The notes under the pieces: model-generated
What the model was told of the DNA's origin: nothing
Database searches by the model: none
The model's input: the letters and a program-made list of their open reading frames with translations, nothing else
DNA from: Actinokineospora fastidiosa
GTDB lineage: Bacteria; Actinomycetota; Actinomycetes; Mycobacteriales; Pseudonocardiaceae
Direction of reading: 5' to 3'
DNA: 64,000 nucleotides
Assembly: GCF_014648415.1 (NCBI RefSeq)
Contig: NZ_BMRB01000009.1
Location: 62,001-126,000, forward strand
Translations under genes and position numbers: made by a program
Shown here: positions 43,135 through 50,741 of the stretch, piece after piece
Position numbering within the stretch: the first letter of the stretch is position 1
Layout: every line of letters starts with the position of its first letter

Positions 43135-44373
43135 ATGGAGCCGCTCGCCGCGTTCCGGGCGCTGGGCACCGAGGAGGGCAGGCAGGACCCCTACCCCCTC
43201 TACGAGGCGATCCGGGCGCACGGTGACCTGGTGCCCGTCAAGCCGGGCACCTTCGTGGCGGTCGGCTACCGGGAGTGCGCGCGGATCCTGCGCGACCCCC
43301 GGCTCCAGGTGCAGGACGGCACCGCGTTCGACCGGATCTACCCGGACTGGCGCGCGCACTCCTCGGTGCGCGCGTTCACCGACTCCATGCTCTACAGCAA
43401 CCCGCCCGTGCACGGCCGTCAGCGCGGCACTGTCAACACCGAGTTCACGCCGCAGCAGGTGGCCCGGCTGCGCCCGGTGATCGTGGAGACGGTCGCCGGG
43501 CTGCTGGACCGGGTCGACGACCTGGGCGCGGGCGGGTCCGCCGTGGACCTCATGGACGAGTTCGCCACCCGGCTGCCCATCGCGGTGGTCAGCGCCATGC
43601 TCGGCTTCGACGAGGATCGGGTGACCTGGTTCCGCGACCTCGCCACGGCGATCGCGGTGGCCACCGACGGCTTCGGCGACGCCGACGCGCTGGCCACCGC
43701 GGACGCCGCCATGGACGAGCTGGCCGAGCACTTCGAGGGGCTCATCGCGCGCAAGCGCGGCTGCCCCGCGGGGGACATCGTCAGCTCGCTGGTCGGCCTG
43801 CACGACGCCGACTCGGCCCGGCTCAGCCACCAGGAGCTCATCGGCAACATGATGCTGCTGCTGACCGCCGGGTTCGAGACGACGGCGTTCCTCACCGGCG
43901 ACGGCGCGCTCATGGCCATCGCCAACCCCGGGTACGCCGCCCGGCTGCGCACCGACGACGCCTTCACCGAGCGGTACGTGGAGGAGGTCCTCCGGGTCGA
44001 GCCGCCGGTGCACGTCACCAGCAGGTGGGCAACGGAGGACCTGGTCATGTTCGGCACCCGCATCCCGGCGGGCGCGCGGGTCGTCGTCGTGCTGGCCGCC
44101 GGCAACCGCGACCCCCGGCGCTACCCGGACCCGGGCCGCTTCGACCCGTCGCGGGTGCGCAGCCAGCCGCTGAGCTTCGGCGGCGGCATCCACTTCTGCC
44201 TCGGCGCAGCGCTGGCCAGGCTGGAGGCGCGCATCGCGCTGCCCATGCTGTTCCGCCGCTTCCCGGGGATCGCGCTCGCGGGCACGGCCACCTATCGTGA
44301 CCGGTGGGTCATCCGCGGCCTGCGGACCCTGCCGGTGACGACCGGCGCGGAAGCGGCGGCCATCGCGTCCTGA
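43135..44373 (+). CDS. cytochrome P450 (CYP107-like)
   Basis: 412 residues. The opening DPYPLYEAIRAHGDLVPV, I helix LLLTAGFETTAFL, ExxR EEVLRVEPP, and heme loop LSFGGGIHFCLGAALARLE identify a class I actinobacterial P450. It starts 2 bp after the O-methyltransferase stop, so hydroxylation and O-methylation probably act in sequence on the same ring or core. No ferredoxin gene nearby. Confidence 0.92.
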   Translation: MEPLAAFRALGTEEGRQDPYPLYEAIRAHGDLVPVKPGTFVAVGYRECARILRDPRLQVQDGTAFDRIYPDWRAHSSVRAFTDSMLYSNPPVHGRQRGTVNTEFTPQQVARLRPVIVETVAGLLDRVDDLGAGGSAVDLMDEFATRLPIAVVSAMLGFDEDRVTWFRDLATAIAVATDGFGDADALATADAAMDELAEHFEGLIARKRGCPAGDIVSSLVGLHDADSARLSHQELIGNMMLLLTAGFETTAFLTGDGALMAIANPGYAARLRTDDAFTERYVEEVLRVEPPVHVTSRWATEDLVMFGTRIPAGARVVVVLAAGNRDPRRYPDPGRFDPSRVRSQPLSFGGGIHFCLGAALARLEARIALPMLFRRFPGIALAGTATYRDRWVIRGLRTLPVTTGAEAAAIAS

Positions 44374-44415
44374 CCATGACAGCGCGCGACCGGGACACCG
44401 TGCTCCGTCACCGGA

Positions 44416-44459
44416 GCAACGGGGAAGATGCGGCCGCCGCGGCCTGCCGACCAAGATGG
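44416..44459 (+). promoter_or_regulatory. cluster motif upstream of the alpha/beta hydrolase
   Basis: First box GCAACGGGGAAGATGCGGC (44416-44434), second box CCAAGATGG (44451-44459), 50 bp before the start codon. One of the best copies. Confidence 0.7.
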
Positions 44460-44509
44460 ATCGCCGAGGGAAATCGATCCGACCCGAAATAGAGAGAAGG
44501 ACACTTCTC

Positions 44510-45316
44510 ATGAGCACAGTCACCTCGAAGGACGGCACCGCGATCGCGTACGAGAAGGTCGGCCAGGGCCCGCCGGTCGTCCTCGTCGACGGCGCCTTCG
44601 TCTACCGCTCCGACATCGACCCCTGGACGCCGCAGTTCGCGGCCAAGCTCGGGGAAACGCACACGGTGTACACCTTCGAGCGCCGCGGCCGGGGCAAGAG
44701 CGGTGACACCCAGCCCTACGCGATCCAGCGCGAGATCGAGGACATCGCCGCGGTCATCGAGGAGGCGGGCGGCTCGGCCTACGTCATCGGCTTCTCCTCC
44801 GGCGCCGTGCTGTCCCTGGACGCCGCCGCCGCGGGCCTGCCCATCAAGAAGCTGGCCGTCTACGAGCCCCCGTTCATCGTCGACGACACCCACCCGCCCC
44901 GCCCCGCCGACTACGTCACCGCGGCCCGCGCCCTGGTCGCCGAGGGCCGCAAGACCGACGCGGTCAAGTACGCCCTGACCAAGACCGTCTTCCTCCCGGA
45001 GGAGATGGTCGAGGGCATGGCCAGCCAGCCGTTCTGGCCCCTCATGGAGGCCGTCGGCCCCACCGTCCCCTACGACGGCGAGATCATGGACGGCCTCATG
45101 TCGGGCAACCCCCTGCCCACCGACCGCTGGGCCTCCTCCACCGTCCCCACCCTCATCCTCCACGGCGGCGCCAGCGAGCAGTGGATGCACAACGCGGCCA
45201 AGGAACTCCACAAGATCCTCCCGACCGCGGTGGACATCCAGGCCCTGCCGGACCAGACCCACGACGTGTCCCCGGACGTGATCGCGCCGGTGCTGTCGAA
45301 GTACTTCGCGGACTGA
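44510..45316 (+). CDS. alpha/beta hydrolase
   Basis: 268 residues from ATG with agagagaagg. Core fold: VVLVDGAFVYRSD (oxyanion region), YTFERRGRGKSGD, nucleophile elbow VIGFSSGAVLSL (Ser), and late LPDQTHDVSPDVI (catalytic His) with Asp likely near LILHGGASEQ. The lid region is short. Such enzymes hydrolyse esters or lactones; a role in carbonate, ester or epoxide handling of the product is possible but unproven. It has its own motif-bearing promoter and a hairpin 17 bp after the stop. Confidence 0.85.
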   Translation: MSTVTSKDGTAIAYEKVGQGPPVVLVDGAFVYRSDIDPWTPQFAAKLGETHTVYTFERRGRGKSGDTQPYAIQREIEDIAAVIEEAGGSAYVIGFSSGAVLSLDAAAAGLPIKKLAVYEPPFIVDDTHPPRPADYVTAARALVAEGRKTDAVKYALTKTVFLPEEMVEGMASQPFWPLMEAVGPTVPYDGEIMDGLMSGNPLPTDRWASSTVPTLILHGGASEQWMHNAAKELHKILPTAVDIQALPDQTHDVSPDVIAPVLSKYFAD

Positions 45317-45332
45317 ACGGTCCCCCGCCCTC

Positions 45333-45356
45333 GCCGGTCCGCTTCGGTGGACCGGC
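45333..45356 (+). terminator. hairpin after the alpha/beta hydrolase gene
   Basis: GCCGGTCC (45333-45340) pairs with GGACCGGC (45349-45356) around an 8-base loop just after the stop codon. Confidence 0.65.
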
Positions 45357-45511
45357 TTGGGGTGTTCGCCGGGTGGTGTCCCACTCGGGGTGGTTGTCTG
45401 CGATCCGGGGGCCTGTCGGTGTCCCTCTGATCTAGGGTTCTCGTCTCGGGGCTGGGCCAGCTCCCGCTTGCGGGGCATCTACCACTGCGATGATCCCCCG
45501 GACTGTCGCGC

Positions 45512-45745
45512 TTTAAGAGCGTCCTCGCCGGACGGGCAGGTCTCCGGGATGGGGTCGGGCTTGCCTGCCATCCCGTCGACCTCCCGGAGGGTTACCACAC
45601 CCAGGGTGGGGGCGCGGAGCTTTCGTTTTCGCGGGTTAGGGCCCTGGGGGCCCTAACCTGGCAAGTCCTGTTTCGTCGAGGGCCGCACCCCCACCCTGGG
45701 TGTGGTAAGGCTTCGCCAGGTCGACGGGATGGCAGGCAAGCCCTG
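45512..45745. repeat. nested palindromic element (copy B) with flanking repeat
   Basis: Three nested perfect inverted repeats: outer arms 45557-45582 and 45718-45743 (26 bp), middle arms 45592-45612 and 45688-45708 (21 bp), inner arms 45634-45644 and 45648-45658 (11 bp, 3-base loop). Two direct GGGATGG copies (45546-45552, 45726-45732) bound the body. A collapsed copy lies at 25790-25843. No transposase frame. It could be a MITE/REP-like element or a large cruciform-forming terminator. Confidence 0.85.
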
Positions 45746-45760
45746 GTTGGGGGCGTAAAG

Positions 45761-45796
45761 GGGAAACGCCGCCGCGGGGTGGCGGCGGCGTTTCCC
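45761..45796. terminator. bidirectional terminator between hydrolase and dioxygenase genes
   Basis: Perfect 15-bp stem: GGGAAACGCCGCCGC (45761-45775) with GCGGCGGCGTTTCCC (45782-45796), 6-base loop, followed on the plus strand by a TTTTTT run. The minus-strand dioxygenase gene stops 7 bp away. Confidence 0.9.
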
Positions 45797-45803
45797 TTTT
45801 TTC

Positions 45804-46658
45804 TTATGTTGCCATTTCCGGTTCGCCGTCTGAGTCCAGTAGGTGGTAGGGGTCGTCCATTTCCACCCAGCCCAGGCCTGGTGGGCAGCGGTCGTAGCCG
45901 AGTAGGCGGCGGACCTCCTCCGGGTAGGCCATGACGGCCTCGCGGGGGACTGCCAGGTACTGGTTCTCCTCCTGGCGGAGGTTCCCCAGGTCCAAGGCGA
46001 TCGTGAGGCCCGTGCGGGGCTTGTCGCTGTTGTTCTTGCCGCCGCTGTGGTAGACGCCGCCCAGCCAGATCAGGGCGGCGCCCTGGGGCATCTCGGTCGG
46101 GTGCGCCTCGCGGGTGGACGGGGCGCGCTCGTCGTCCCAGTGGTGGCTGCCCGGGATGACCAGGGTGCCGCCGTTGGCCGCGGTGAACTCGCTCATGGCC
46201 AGCATGAGCTGCACGCGGCTGGTCGGGCCGGGGTGGGGGCGCAGGTGCAGCGCGTCGTCGCGGTGCAGGGGCTGCTGGCCCTGGCCCGGGTGGATCTGGA
46301 CCACCTGGGTGCCGCTGATCTGGATGCTGGGCGTCATCTCGACCCGGTTCTTCCCGATGTGCATCGTGACCGGCTTCTGCATGATCGCCCGCGCCGAGCC
46401 CAGGTACAGCGGGTGGGTCACCACCGGCGTCAGGTGGGTCGTCCTGGCGAACACCGAGGACACCCGGCGCGTCTTCGTGCCGTTGTACCAGTCGTCGCCG
46501 TAGGCCTGGGCGTCCAGCGCCGGGCCGAGGTCGGCCCAGAGCGCGTCCAGGGTCGCCGCGTCGACGAAGTCCTCGACGATGACGGCGCCGTCCCGCTCGA
46601 GGATCTCGACGACCTCGTCCAGGCTCGCCTCGGGAGCAACCCGCCGCAGACCGGCCAT
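45804..46658 (-). CDS. phytanoyl-CoA hydroxylase-like Fe(II)/2-oxoglutarate dioxygenase
   Basis: 284 residues from the ATG at 46658; an upstream ATG at 46679 would cover the strong ggagggagg ribosome site, so the shorter form is chosen. Iron ligands are His132-x-Asp134 (LHRDDALHL) and His204 (GGVYHSGGK), with Arg215 as 2-oxoglutarate anchor. Because Asp is present, it is a hydroxylase or oxidative enzyme, not a PhyH-type halogenase (which has Gly/Ala). It lies 31 bp behind the PCP gene on the same strand, so a carrier-bound beta-amino acyl group is an attractive substrate. Confidence 0.85.
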   Translation of the reverse strand: MAGLRRVAPEASLDEVVEILERDGAVIVEDFVDAATLDALWADLGPALDAQAYGDDWYNGTKTRRVSSVFARTTHLTPVVTHPLYLGSARAIMQKPVTMHIGKNRVEMTPSIQISGTQVVQIHPGQGQQPLHRDDALHLRPHPGPTSRVQLMLAMSEFTAANGGTLVIPGSHHWDDERAPSTREAHPTEMPQGAALIWLGGVYHSGGKNNSDKPRTGLTIALDLGNLRQEENQYLAVPREAVMAYPEEVRRLLGYDRCPPGLGWVEMDDPYHLLDSDGEPEMAT

Positions 46659-46689
46659 CCCTCGTTCACCTCCCTCCATCAGCCGCGGC

Positions 46690-46935
46690 TCAGGCCGCTG
46701 AGGCCTCGTCGGCCTTGGCGATCACGGTCCGGATGAGCTCGGCGAGGTCCGGGTCCTCGAACATGTCGCCCACGTCGATCCAGACCGCGAGCTCCTCCTC
46801 GATCCGCGAGACGAGCCGGACGGCGGAGACGGAGTTGCCGCCGAGCTCGAAGAACGTCGCGTCGTCCTGCCCGCTCGGCACGGTGAGCACGTCCCGCCAG
46901 ATCGCCTCGACCTTCTGCGCGATGGTGTCGCTCAA
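46690..46935 (-). CDS. free-standing peptidyl carrier protein
   Basis: 81 residues from TTG at 46935 (gggaggcagtgca precedes it); a GTG at 46950 would remove that ribosome site. The pantetheine motif is FFELGGNSVSAVRL, with Ser35. Four-helix carrier layout, most similar in kind to the type II PCP of C-1027 (SgcC2), which holds beta-tyrosine during tailoring. No adenylation domain gene is adjacent or elsewhere in the window. The enediyne PKS contains its own pantetheinyl transferase-like domain, but this carrier may need a separate enzyme. Confidence 0.9.
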   Translation of the reverse strand: MSDTIAQKVEAIWRDVLTVPSGQDDATFFELGGNSVSAVRLVSRIEEELAVWIDVGDMFEDPDLAELIRTVIAKADEASAA

Positions 46936-46995
46936 TGCACTGCCTCCCACTACTCGTGCGGATAGCGTCGACCGGGGTCGAAGAATTCGCCATTA

Positions 46996-47039
46996 CCGAT
47001 GGTGAATGCGCCCGGGAGCGGTTGCATCTCGTGCTGTGC
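46996..47039 (-). promoter_or_regulatory. cluster motif upstream of the PCP gene
   Basis: On the minus strand: first box GCACAGCACGAGATGCAAC (47021-47039), second box CACCATCGG (46996-47004), 60 bp before the TTG start. Confidence 0.65.
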
Positions 47040-47094
47040 TGCCTTGACCGGCGACCGTTCCGCATTCCCGCTGCCCGCCCATACCATCGAGGGC

Positions 47095-47859
47095 ATGAGT
47101 GAAATCACGGACGCGACCCGGGATCTGTATATCGATCTGCTGAAGCGTGTGATCGCGAATACAATTTACGAGGACCCGGCGATACCGAATCCGGTGTTCG
47201 ACCGGACCGAATTCAACGCCTGGGCGCGCAGCACCGGCAGCGACTGGCCGAGCGTCGCGCACACCATGGTCGGCATGGCGCGGCTGGAGAACGTGCGCGC
47301 CTGCCTGGAGCGGGTCATCGCCGACGGCGTGCCCGGCGACTTCATCGAGACCGGCGTGTGGCGCGGCGGGGTGTGCATCCTGGCCCGCGGCGTGCTCAAG
47401 GCGCACGGCGTCACCGACCGGACGGTGTGGGTGGCCGACTCCTTCGAGGGCGTGCCCACCGCGGGCGACCTCAGCCACCCGATCGACCAGCGGCTGAACA
47501 TGCACGAGCACAACGAGGTCCTCGGCGTCGACGAGGCCGCCGTGCGCCGCAACTTCGAGCGGTACGACCTGCTCGACGACCAGGTCCGCTTCCTTCCCGG
47601 CTGGTTCAACAAGACGCTGCCCACCGCGCCCATCGAGCGCCTGGCCGTGCTGCGCCTCGACGGCGACCTCTACGAGTCCACCCTGGACGCGCTGAACCCG
47701 CTGTACCCCAAGCTGTCCGTCGGCGGGTACGTCATCATCGACGACTACCTCGTGCCCGGCTGCCGGGCCGCGGTGGACGAGTTCCGCGCCGAGCACGGCA
47801 TCGACGACCCGATCGAGCGCATCGACCGCTGGAGCGTCTTCTGGCGGCGCAGCAGGTAG
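47095..47859 (+). CDS. TylF/MycF-type O-methyltransferase
   Basis: 254 residues. TylF family blocks: VPGDFIETGVWRGGVCILARG, WVADSFEGVP, LDDQVRFLPGWFNKTLPTAPIERLAVLRLDGDLYESTLDALNPLYPKLSVGGYVIIDDY. The acidic residues in LDGDLYEST and IIDDY are the magnesium ligands of MycF. Known members methylate sugar hydroxyls (tylosin, mycinamicin) and related polyols or phenols. No deoxysugar genes are in the window, so the acceptor may be a catechol or a hydroxylated aryl unit. Diverges from the PCP gene across 159 bp. Confidence 0.9.
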   Translation: MSEITDATRDLYIDLLKRVIANTIYEDPAIPNPVFDRTEFNAWARSTGSDWPSVAHTMVGMARLENVRACLERVIADGVPGDFIETGVWRGGVCILARGVLKAHGVTDRTVWVADSFEGVPTAGDLSHPIDQRLNMHEHNEVLGVDEAAVRRNFERYDLLDDQVRFLPGWFNKTLPTAPIERLAVLRLDGDLYESTLDALNPLYPKLSVGGYVIIDDYLVPGCRAAVDEFRAEHGIDDPIERIDRWSVFWRRSR

Positions 47860-47865
47860 AACGCG

Positions 47866-47906
47866 ACCGGGCCTGGCGGGACCGATGCGGTCCCGCCAGG
47901 CCCGGT
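47866..47906. terminator. bidirectional terminator between TylF-type and acyltransferase genes
   Basis: Perfect 19-bp stem (arms 47866-47884 and 47888-47906) with a 3-base loop in the 53-bp convergent gap. Confidence 0.92.
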
Positions 47907-47912
47907 TTCGCC

Positions 47913-49208
47913 TCAGAGCGCCGCCGTCGGGGCGCCCGACTTGACGATCCGCCCGCCGAGCCTGCCCGCGGGCCGCTCGACCAGGTAGTACGTCAGCGTG
48001 GCCAGGATGATCGTCCCGACCAGCACCTCGCCGATGAGCACCCACGTGTTCGCGGTGCCCGGCATCAGCATCGCGGGCGTGCCGAACAGGCTGCCCGCGC
48101 CGATGACGAAGTACAGCACCGGGAAGTGCCACAGGTAGACGCCGTAGGAGATCCGGCCGAGGAACCCGGCCATCTTGTTGCCCAGCACCGCGTCCATGAA
48201 CCGCGAGCGGGCCCCGGGCGCGATCAGCGGGACGACGACCAGCACGCCCCAGATCACCGTGAGCACGTGGTCGAGCAGCGCCTGGCTCATGGGCGGGTAG
48301 TCGCCGCTGCCCGCCTTGTCGAACGGCCGCACGCAGTTGAGGATGTAGAGCCCGAACGCGACGACCCACCACGACATCGGCGACTTGGCGGCCAGCTGGT
48401 AGAGCCTGGGCACCCGGCCGGTGACGTCGTGGTAGGCGTTCATCGCGCCCAGCATCATGCCGATCGCCATGACGCCGAGGAACATCGGCGGCCAGAAGAT
48501 CTCGATGGGGTACTTGCCCATCGACGGCAGGTGCGTGTAGACCTCCCACGCCGGGCCCAGCAGCACGAACGGGGCCAGCGACCAGATGATCCGGCGCAGC
48601 TGCCGGTCGGGGTCGCCCGCGGCGGACCGCGCGTACCGGTTGATCAGCGCGGCGGCCAGCGGCAGCAGCAGGTAGAAGATGACCTCGGTGACGACGCTCC
48701 AGGTGATCTCCAGACCGGGGACCAGGCCGGAGAAGTCGCCGCCCTTGAAGTAGTGCAGGCCCAGCAGCGGCGCCAGCACGTACCAGACGCTGTCGATCGC
48801 GGAGAGGTTGATCAGCAGCAGCGCCGCGACCACGACCACCCAGTAGGTGGGCACGATGCGCAGCATGCGGCGCACGAAGAACGGCTTCAGCGCGGGCGCG
48901 TCGCCGCCGGTGAACGTCGCCTTGGCGAAGGACTTGTAGAGCAGCATGCCGGAGAGCAGGAAGAACGGCGTCAGGATGATGGTCAGGCCGACGGTCAGCC
49001 AGTTGAGGACCGGGATGCCCTTCAGCGGACCGACGTCCATGATGCCCGCGAAGTACGCGGTGTGCGCGAACAGGACGCCGATCGCGATGTAACCGCGGAT
49101 CCCGTCGAGCACCGGCAACCGCTTCCGGCGCGGCTCAGCCGCCGTGGCGGCGTTCTTGGGTGGTTCCGGCGCTCCTGTTGGCGGAGGGCCCACTAACTCG
49201 GCGACCAT
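47913..49208 (-). CDS. membrane acyltransferase (acyltransferase family 3)
   Basis: 431 residues with about ten membrane helices. The family motif near the N-terminus reads RLPVLDGIRGYIAIGVLFAHTAYF, with the catalytic His in the FAHTA context replacing the usual R-x10-H block, and internal helices such as FFLLSGMLLYKSF and FLGRISYGVYLWHFPVLYFVIG are typical of OafA/MdmB/NolX enzymes. In C-1027 an acyltransferase (SgcD6) attaches the benzoxazolinate, so this protein could transfer the aryl-CoA to the enediyne. Strong aaggag before ATG. Confidence 0.88.
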   Translation of the reverse strand: MVAELVGPPPTGAPEPPKNAATAAEPRRKRLPVLDGIRGYIAIGVLFAHTAYFAGIMDVGPLKGIPVLNWLTVGLTIILTPFFLLSGMLLYKSFAKATFTGGDAPALKPFFVRRMLRIVPTYWVVVVAALLLINLSAIDSVWYVLAPLLGLHYFKGGDFSGLVPGLEITWSVVTEVIFYLLLPLAAALINRYARSAAGDPDRQLRRIIWSLAPFVLLGPAWEVYTHLPSMGKYPIEIFWPPMFLGVMAIGMMLGAMNAYHDVTGRVPRLYQLAAKSPMSWWVVAFGLYILNCVRPFDKAGSGDYPPMSQALLDHVLTVIWGVLVVVPLIAPGARSRFMDAVLGNKMAGFLGRISYGVYLWHFPVLYFVIGAGSLFGTPAMLMPGTANTWVLIGEVLVGTIILATLTYYLVERPAGRLGGRIVKSGAPTAAL

Positions 49209-49273
49209 CGACGTGCTCCTTCACAACGAAACGGGGACCGGGATTGTCAGAATCCAAGACCATCGCGCTCGCC

Positions 49274-49292
49274 GAGGCATCTCGCTGAATGC
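49274..49292 (-). promoter_or_regulatory. cluster motif (first box) upstream of the acyltransferase gene
   Basis: GCATTCAGCGAGATGCCTC on the minus strand, 66 bp before the start codon. The second box is not clear at the expected distance. Confidence 0.5.
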
Positions 49293-49308
49293 TCCATCGG
49301 CGAATTGC

Positions 49309-50463
49309 TCAGCGGAGTCCGCGAACGAACTTCCGGATGTCCTCGACGAGCAGCTCCGGTTCCTCCATCGCGGCGAAGTGGCCGCCGCGCTCGAACTCGG
49401 TCCAGTGCGTGATGGTCGGGATGTCCCGGTCGGCGATGCGCCGGATCGGCAGGAACGCGTCGTGCGGGAACACGGCGACGCCGACCGGCCGGGTCTGCGG
49501 CGGCGGCACCGCGCCGGACACCGCGGCCCGGACGGCCTCGGCGCCCTCGTAGTAGAAGTGCGCCGAGGAGCCCGCGGTCGCGGTGAACCAGTACAGCGAG
49601 ACCAGGGCGAGCAGGCGGTCGCGGGAGATGGCGTCCTCGGGCACCTTCGCCGACTCGTCGGTCCAGGCGTGGAACTTCTCGATGATCCAGGCCAGCTGGC
49701 CGACCGGGGAGTCGGTGAGGCCGTAGCCCAGCGTCTGCGGGCGGGTCTGCTGGATCTTCATGTAGCCGGACTGGTCGAGGTCGAACTGGCCCAGCTTCTG
49801 CAGCCGCTGCTGGTCGGTCTCCGACAGGTCCGCCAGCTCGGCCGGGTCGCCGGAGGGGAAGGTCATCAGCATGTTGACGTGGATGCCGATCAGCGGCTCG
49901 GGGTTGACCAGGCCGTGCACCAGCGAGATGACCGAGCCCGCGTCGCCGCCCTGCACGACGTAGCGGTCGTAGCCCAGCCTGCGCATCAGCTCCGCCCAGG
50001 CGAAGGCGATGCGCGGCACGTCCCAGCCGGTGTGGCGCAGCGTGGAGAAGCCGTAGCCGGGGATCGACGGGATGACCAGGTGGAAGGCGTCGGCGGGGTC
50101 GCCGCCGTGCGCGGCCGGGTCGGTCAGCGGGCCGATGACGTCGGCGAACTCGATGAACCCGCCCGGCCAGCCGTGCGAGAGCAGCATCGGCGTCGCGCCC
50201 GGCTCCGGCGAGGTGATGTGCAGGAAGTGGATGTCCTCGCCGTCGATCTCGGTGGTGAACTGCGGGTACCGGTTGAACTCCGCCTCGACGGCGCGCCAGT
50301 CGAACGAGGTCCGCCAGTAGGCCGCCAGTTCCTTGAGGTAGTCCTGGGGGACGCCCCGCTCCCAGCCGAACCCGGCCAGCTCCGGCTGCCAGCGGGTGGC
50401 GTCCAGCCTGCGGTGCAGGTCGTCGATCTGGGATTGGGGGATGTCAATGCGGAACGGCTCCAT
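49309..50463 (-). CDS. enediyne epoxide hydrolase (SgcF/NcsF type)
   Basis: 384 residues. The N-terminal EHN region ([22 protein letters not shown]) and an alpha/beta hydrolase fold are as in microsomal-type epoxide hydrolases. Oxyanion motif HGWPG (98-102), nucleophile Asp174 in VVQGGDAGS, lid tyrosines around [11 protein letters not shown], and the C-terminal [16 protein letters not shown] with catalytic His. SgcF, NcsF2 and KedF are of this class and open the core epoxide of 9-membered enediynes; their presence is a marker for that subclass. It is divergent from the aminomutase gene. Confidence 0.92.
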   Translation of the reverse strand: MEPFRIDIPQSQIDDLHRRLDATRWQPELAGFGWERGVPQDYLKELAAYWRTSFDWRAVEAEFNRYPQFTTEIDGEDIHFLHITSPEPGATPMLLSHGWPGGFIEFADVIGPLTDPAAHGGDPADAFHLVIPSIPGYGFSTLRHTGWDVPRIAFAWAELMRRLGYDRYVVQGGDAGSVISLVHGLVNPEPLIGIHVNMLMTFPSGDPAELADLSETDQQRLQKLGQFDLDQSGYMKIQQTRPQTLGYGLTDSPVGQLAWIIEKFHAWTDESAKVPEDAISRDRLLALVSLYWFTATAGSSAHFYYEGAEAVRAAVSGAVPPPQTRPVGVAVFPHDAFLPIRRIADRDIPTITHWTEFERGGHFAAMEEPELLVEDIRKFVRGLR

Positions 50464-50741
50464 GGCGGGTTCCTTTTCTGCGCAACCGAAACAGAGCCGT
50501 CTCGGCGACGGCCCATTATCTTGACGATCATCTCCGCGGGCGCAAACGCGTTCAACTCCGCCGTTGCGCCCCTCGCTCCGCACGTGCAGAGAAGAAGAAC
50601 CGGCCTGCTCGGTGCACTATTGGCTTCGACGCCTCTTTCGCAGCCAATAGTCCAAGACTTTTCACCGGACACGGTGACAAAAAGGTCGACGCCGAAATGG
50701 TTGCCTGAATGCCACTACGGACACCTTGACGGGGTGAAGAC
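50464..50741. promoter_or_regulatory. divergent promoter region between epoxide hydrolase and aminomutase genes
   Basis: 278 bp without a gene, AT-richer than its surroundings. It carries a minus-strand first box GCGCCCGCGGAGATGATCG (50525-50543) for the hydrolase and a bipartite plus-strand motif for the aminomutase. Confidence 0.6.
50580..50623 (+). promoter_or_regulatory. cluster motif upstream of the aminomutase gene
   Basis: First box GCACGTGCAGAGAAGAAGA (50580-50598; GAGAAG for GAGATG) and second box CACTATTGG (50615-50623), exactly 35 bp after the motif start. Confidence 0.55.

Larger units (their letters stand above)
45317..45803. other. 487-bp convergent intergenic region without genes
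   Basis: Contains, in order, the hydrolase terminator, the dispersed nested palindrome, and a strong terminator shared with the minus-strand dioxygenase gene. The open frames here are short and cross the palindrome arms, so none is credible. Confidence 0.8.

Noticed and set aside
45357..45656. 99-codon plus-strand frame over the palindromic element
   Set aside because: It crosses palindrome arms, lacks a ribosome site and ends inside the repeat; no family feature.
45804..46658. PhyH-type protein considered as a non-heme iron halogenase
   Set aside because: The iron-binding HxD aspartate is present (Asp134); halogenases of this family have Gly or Ala there.
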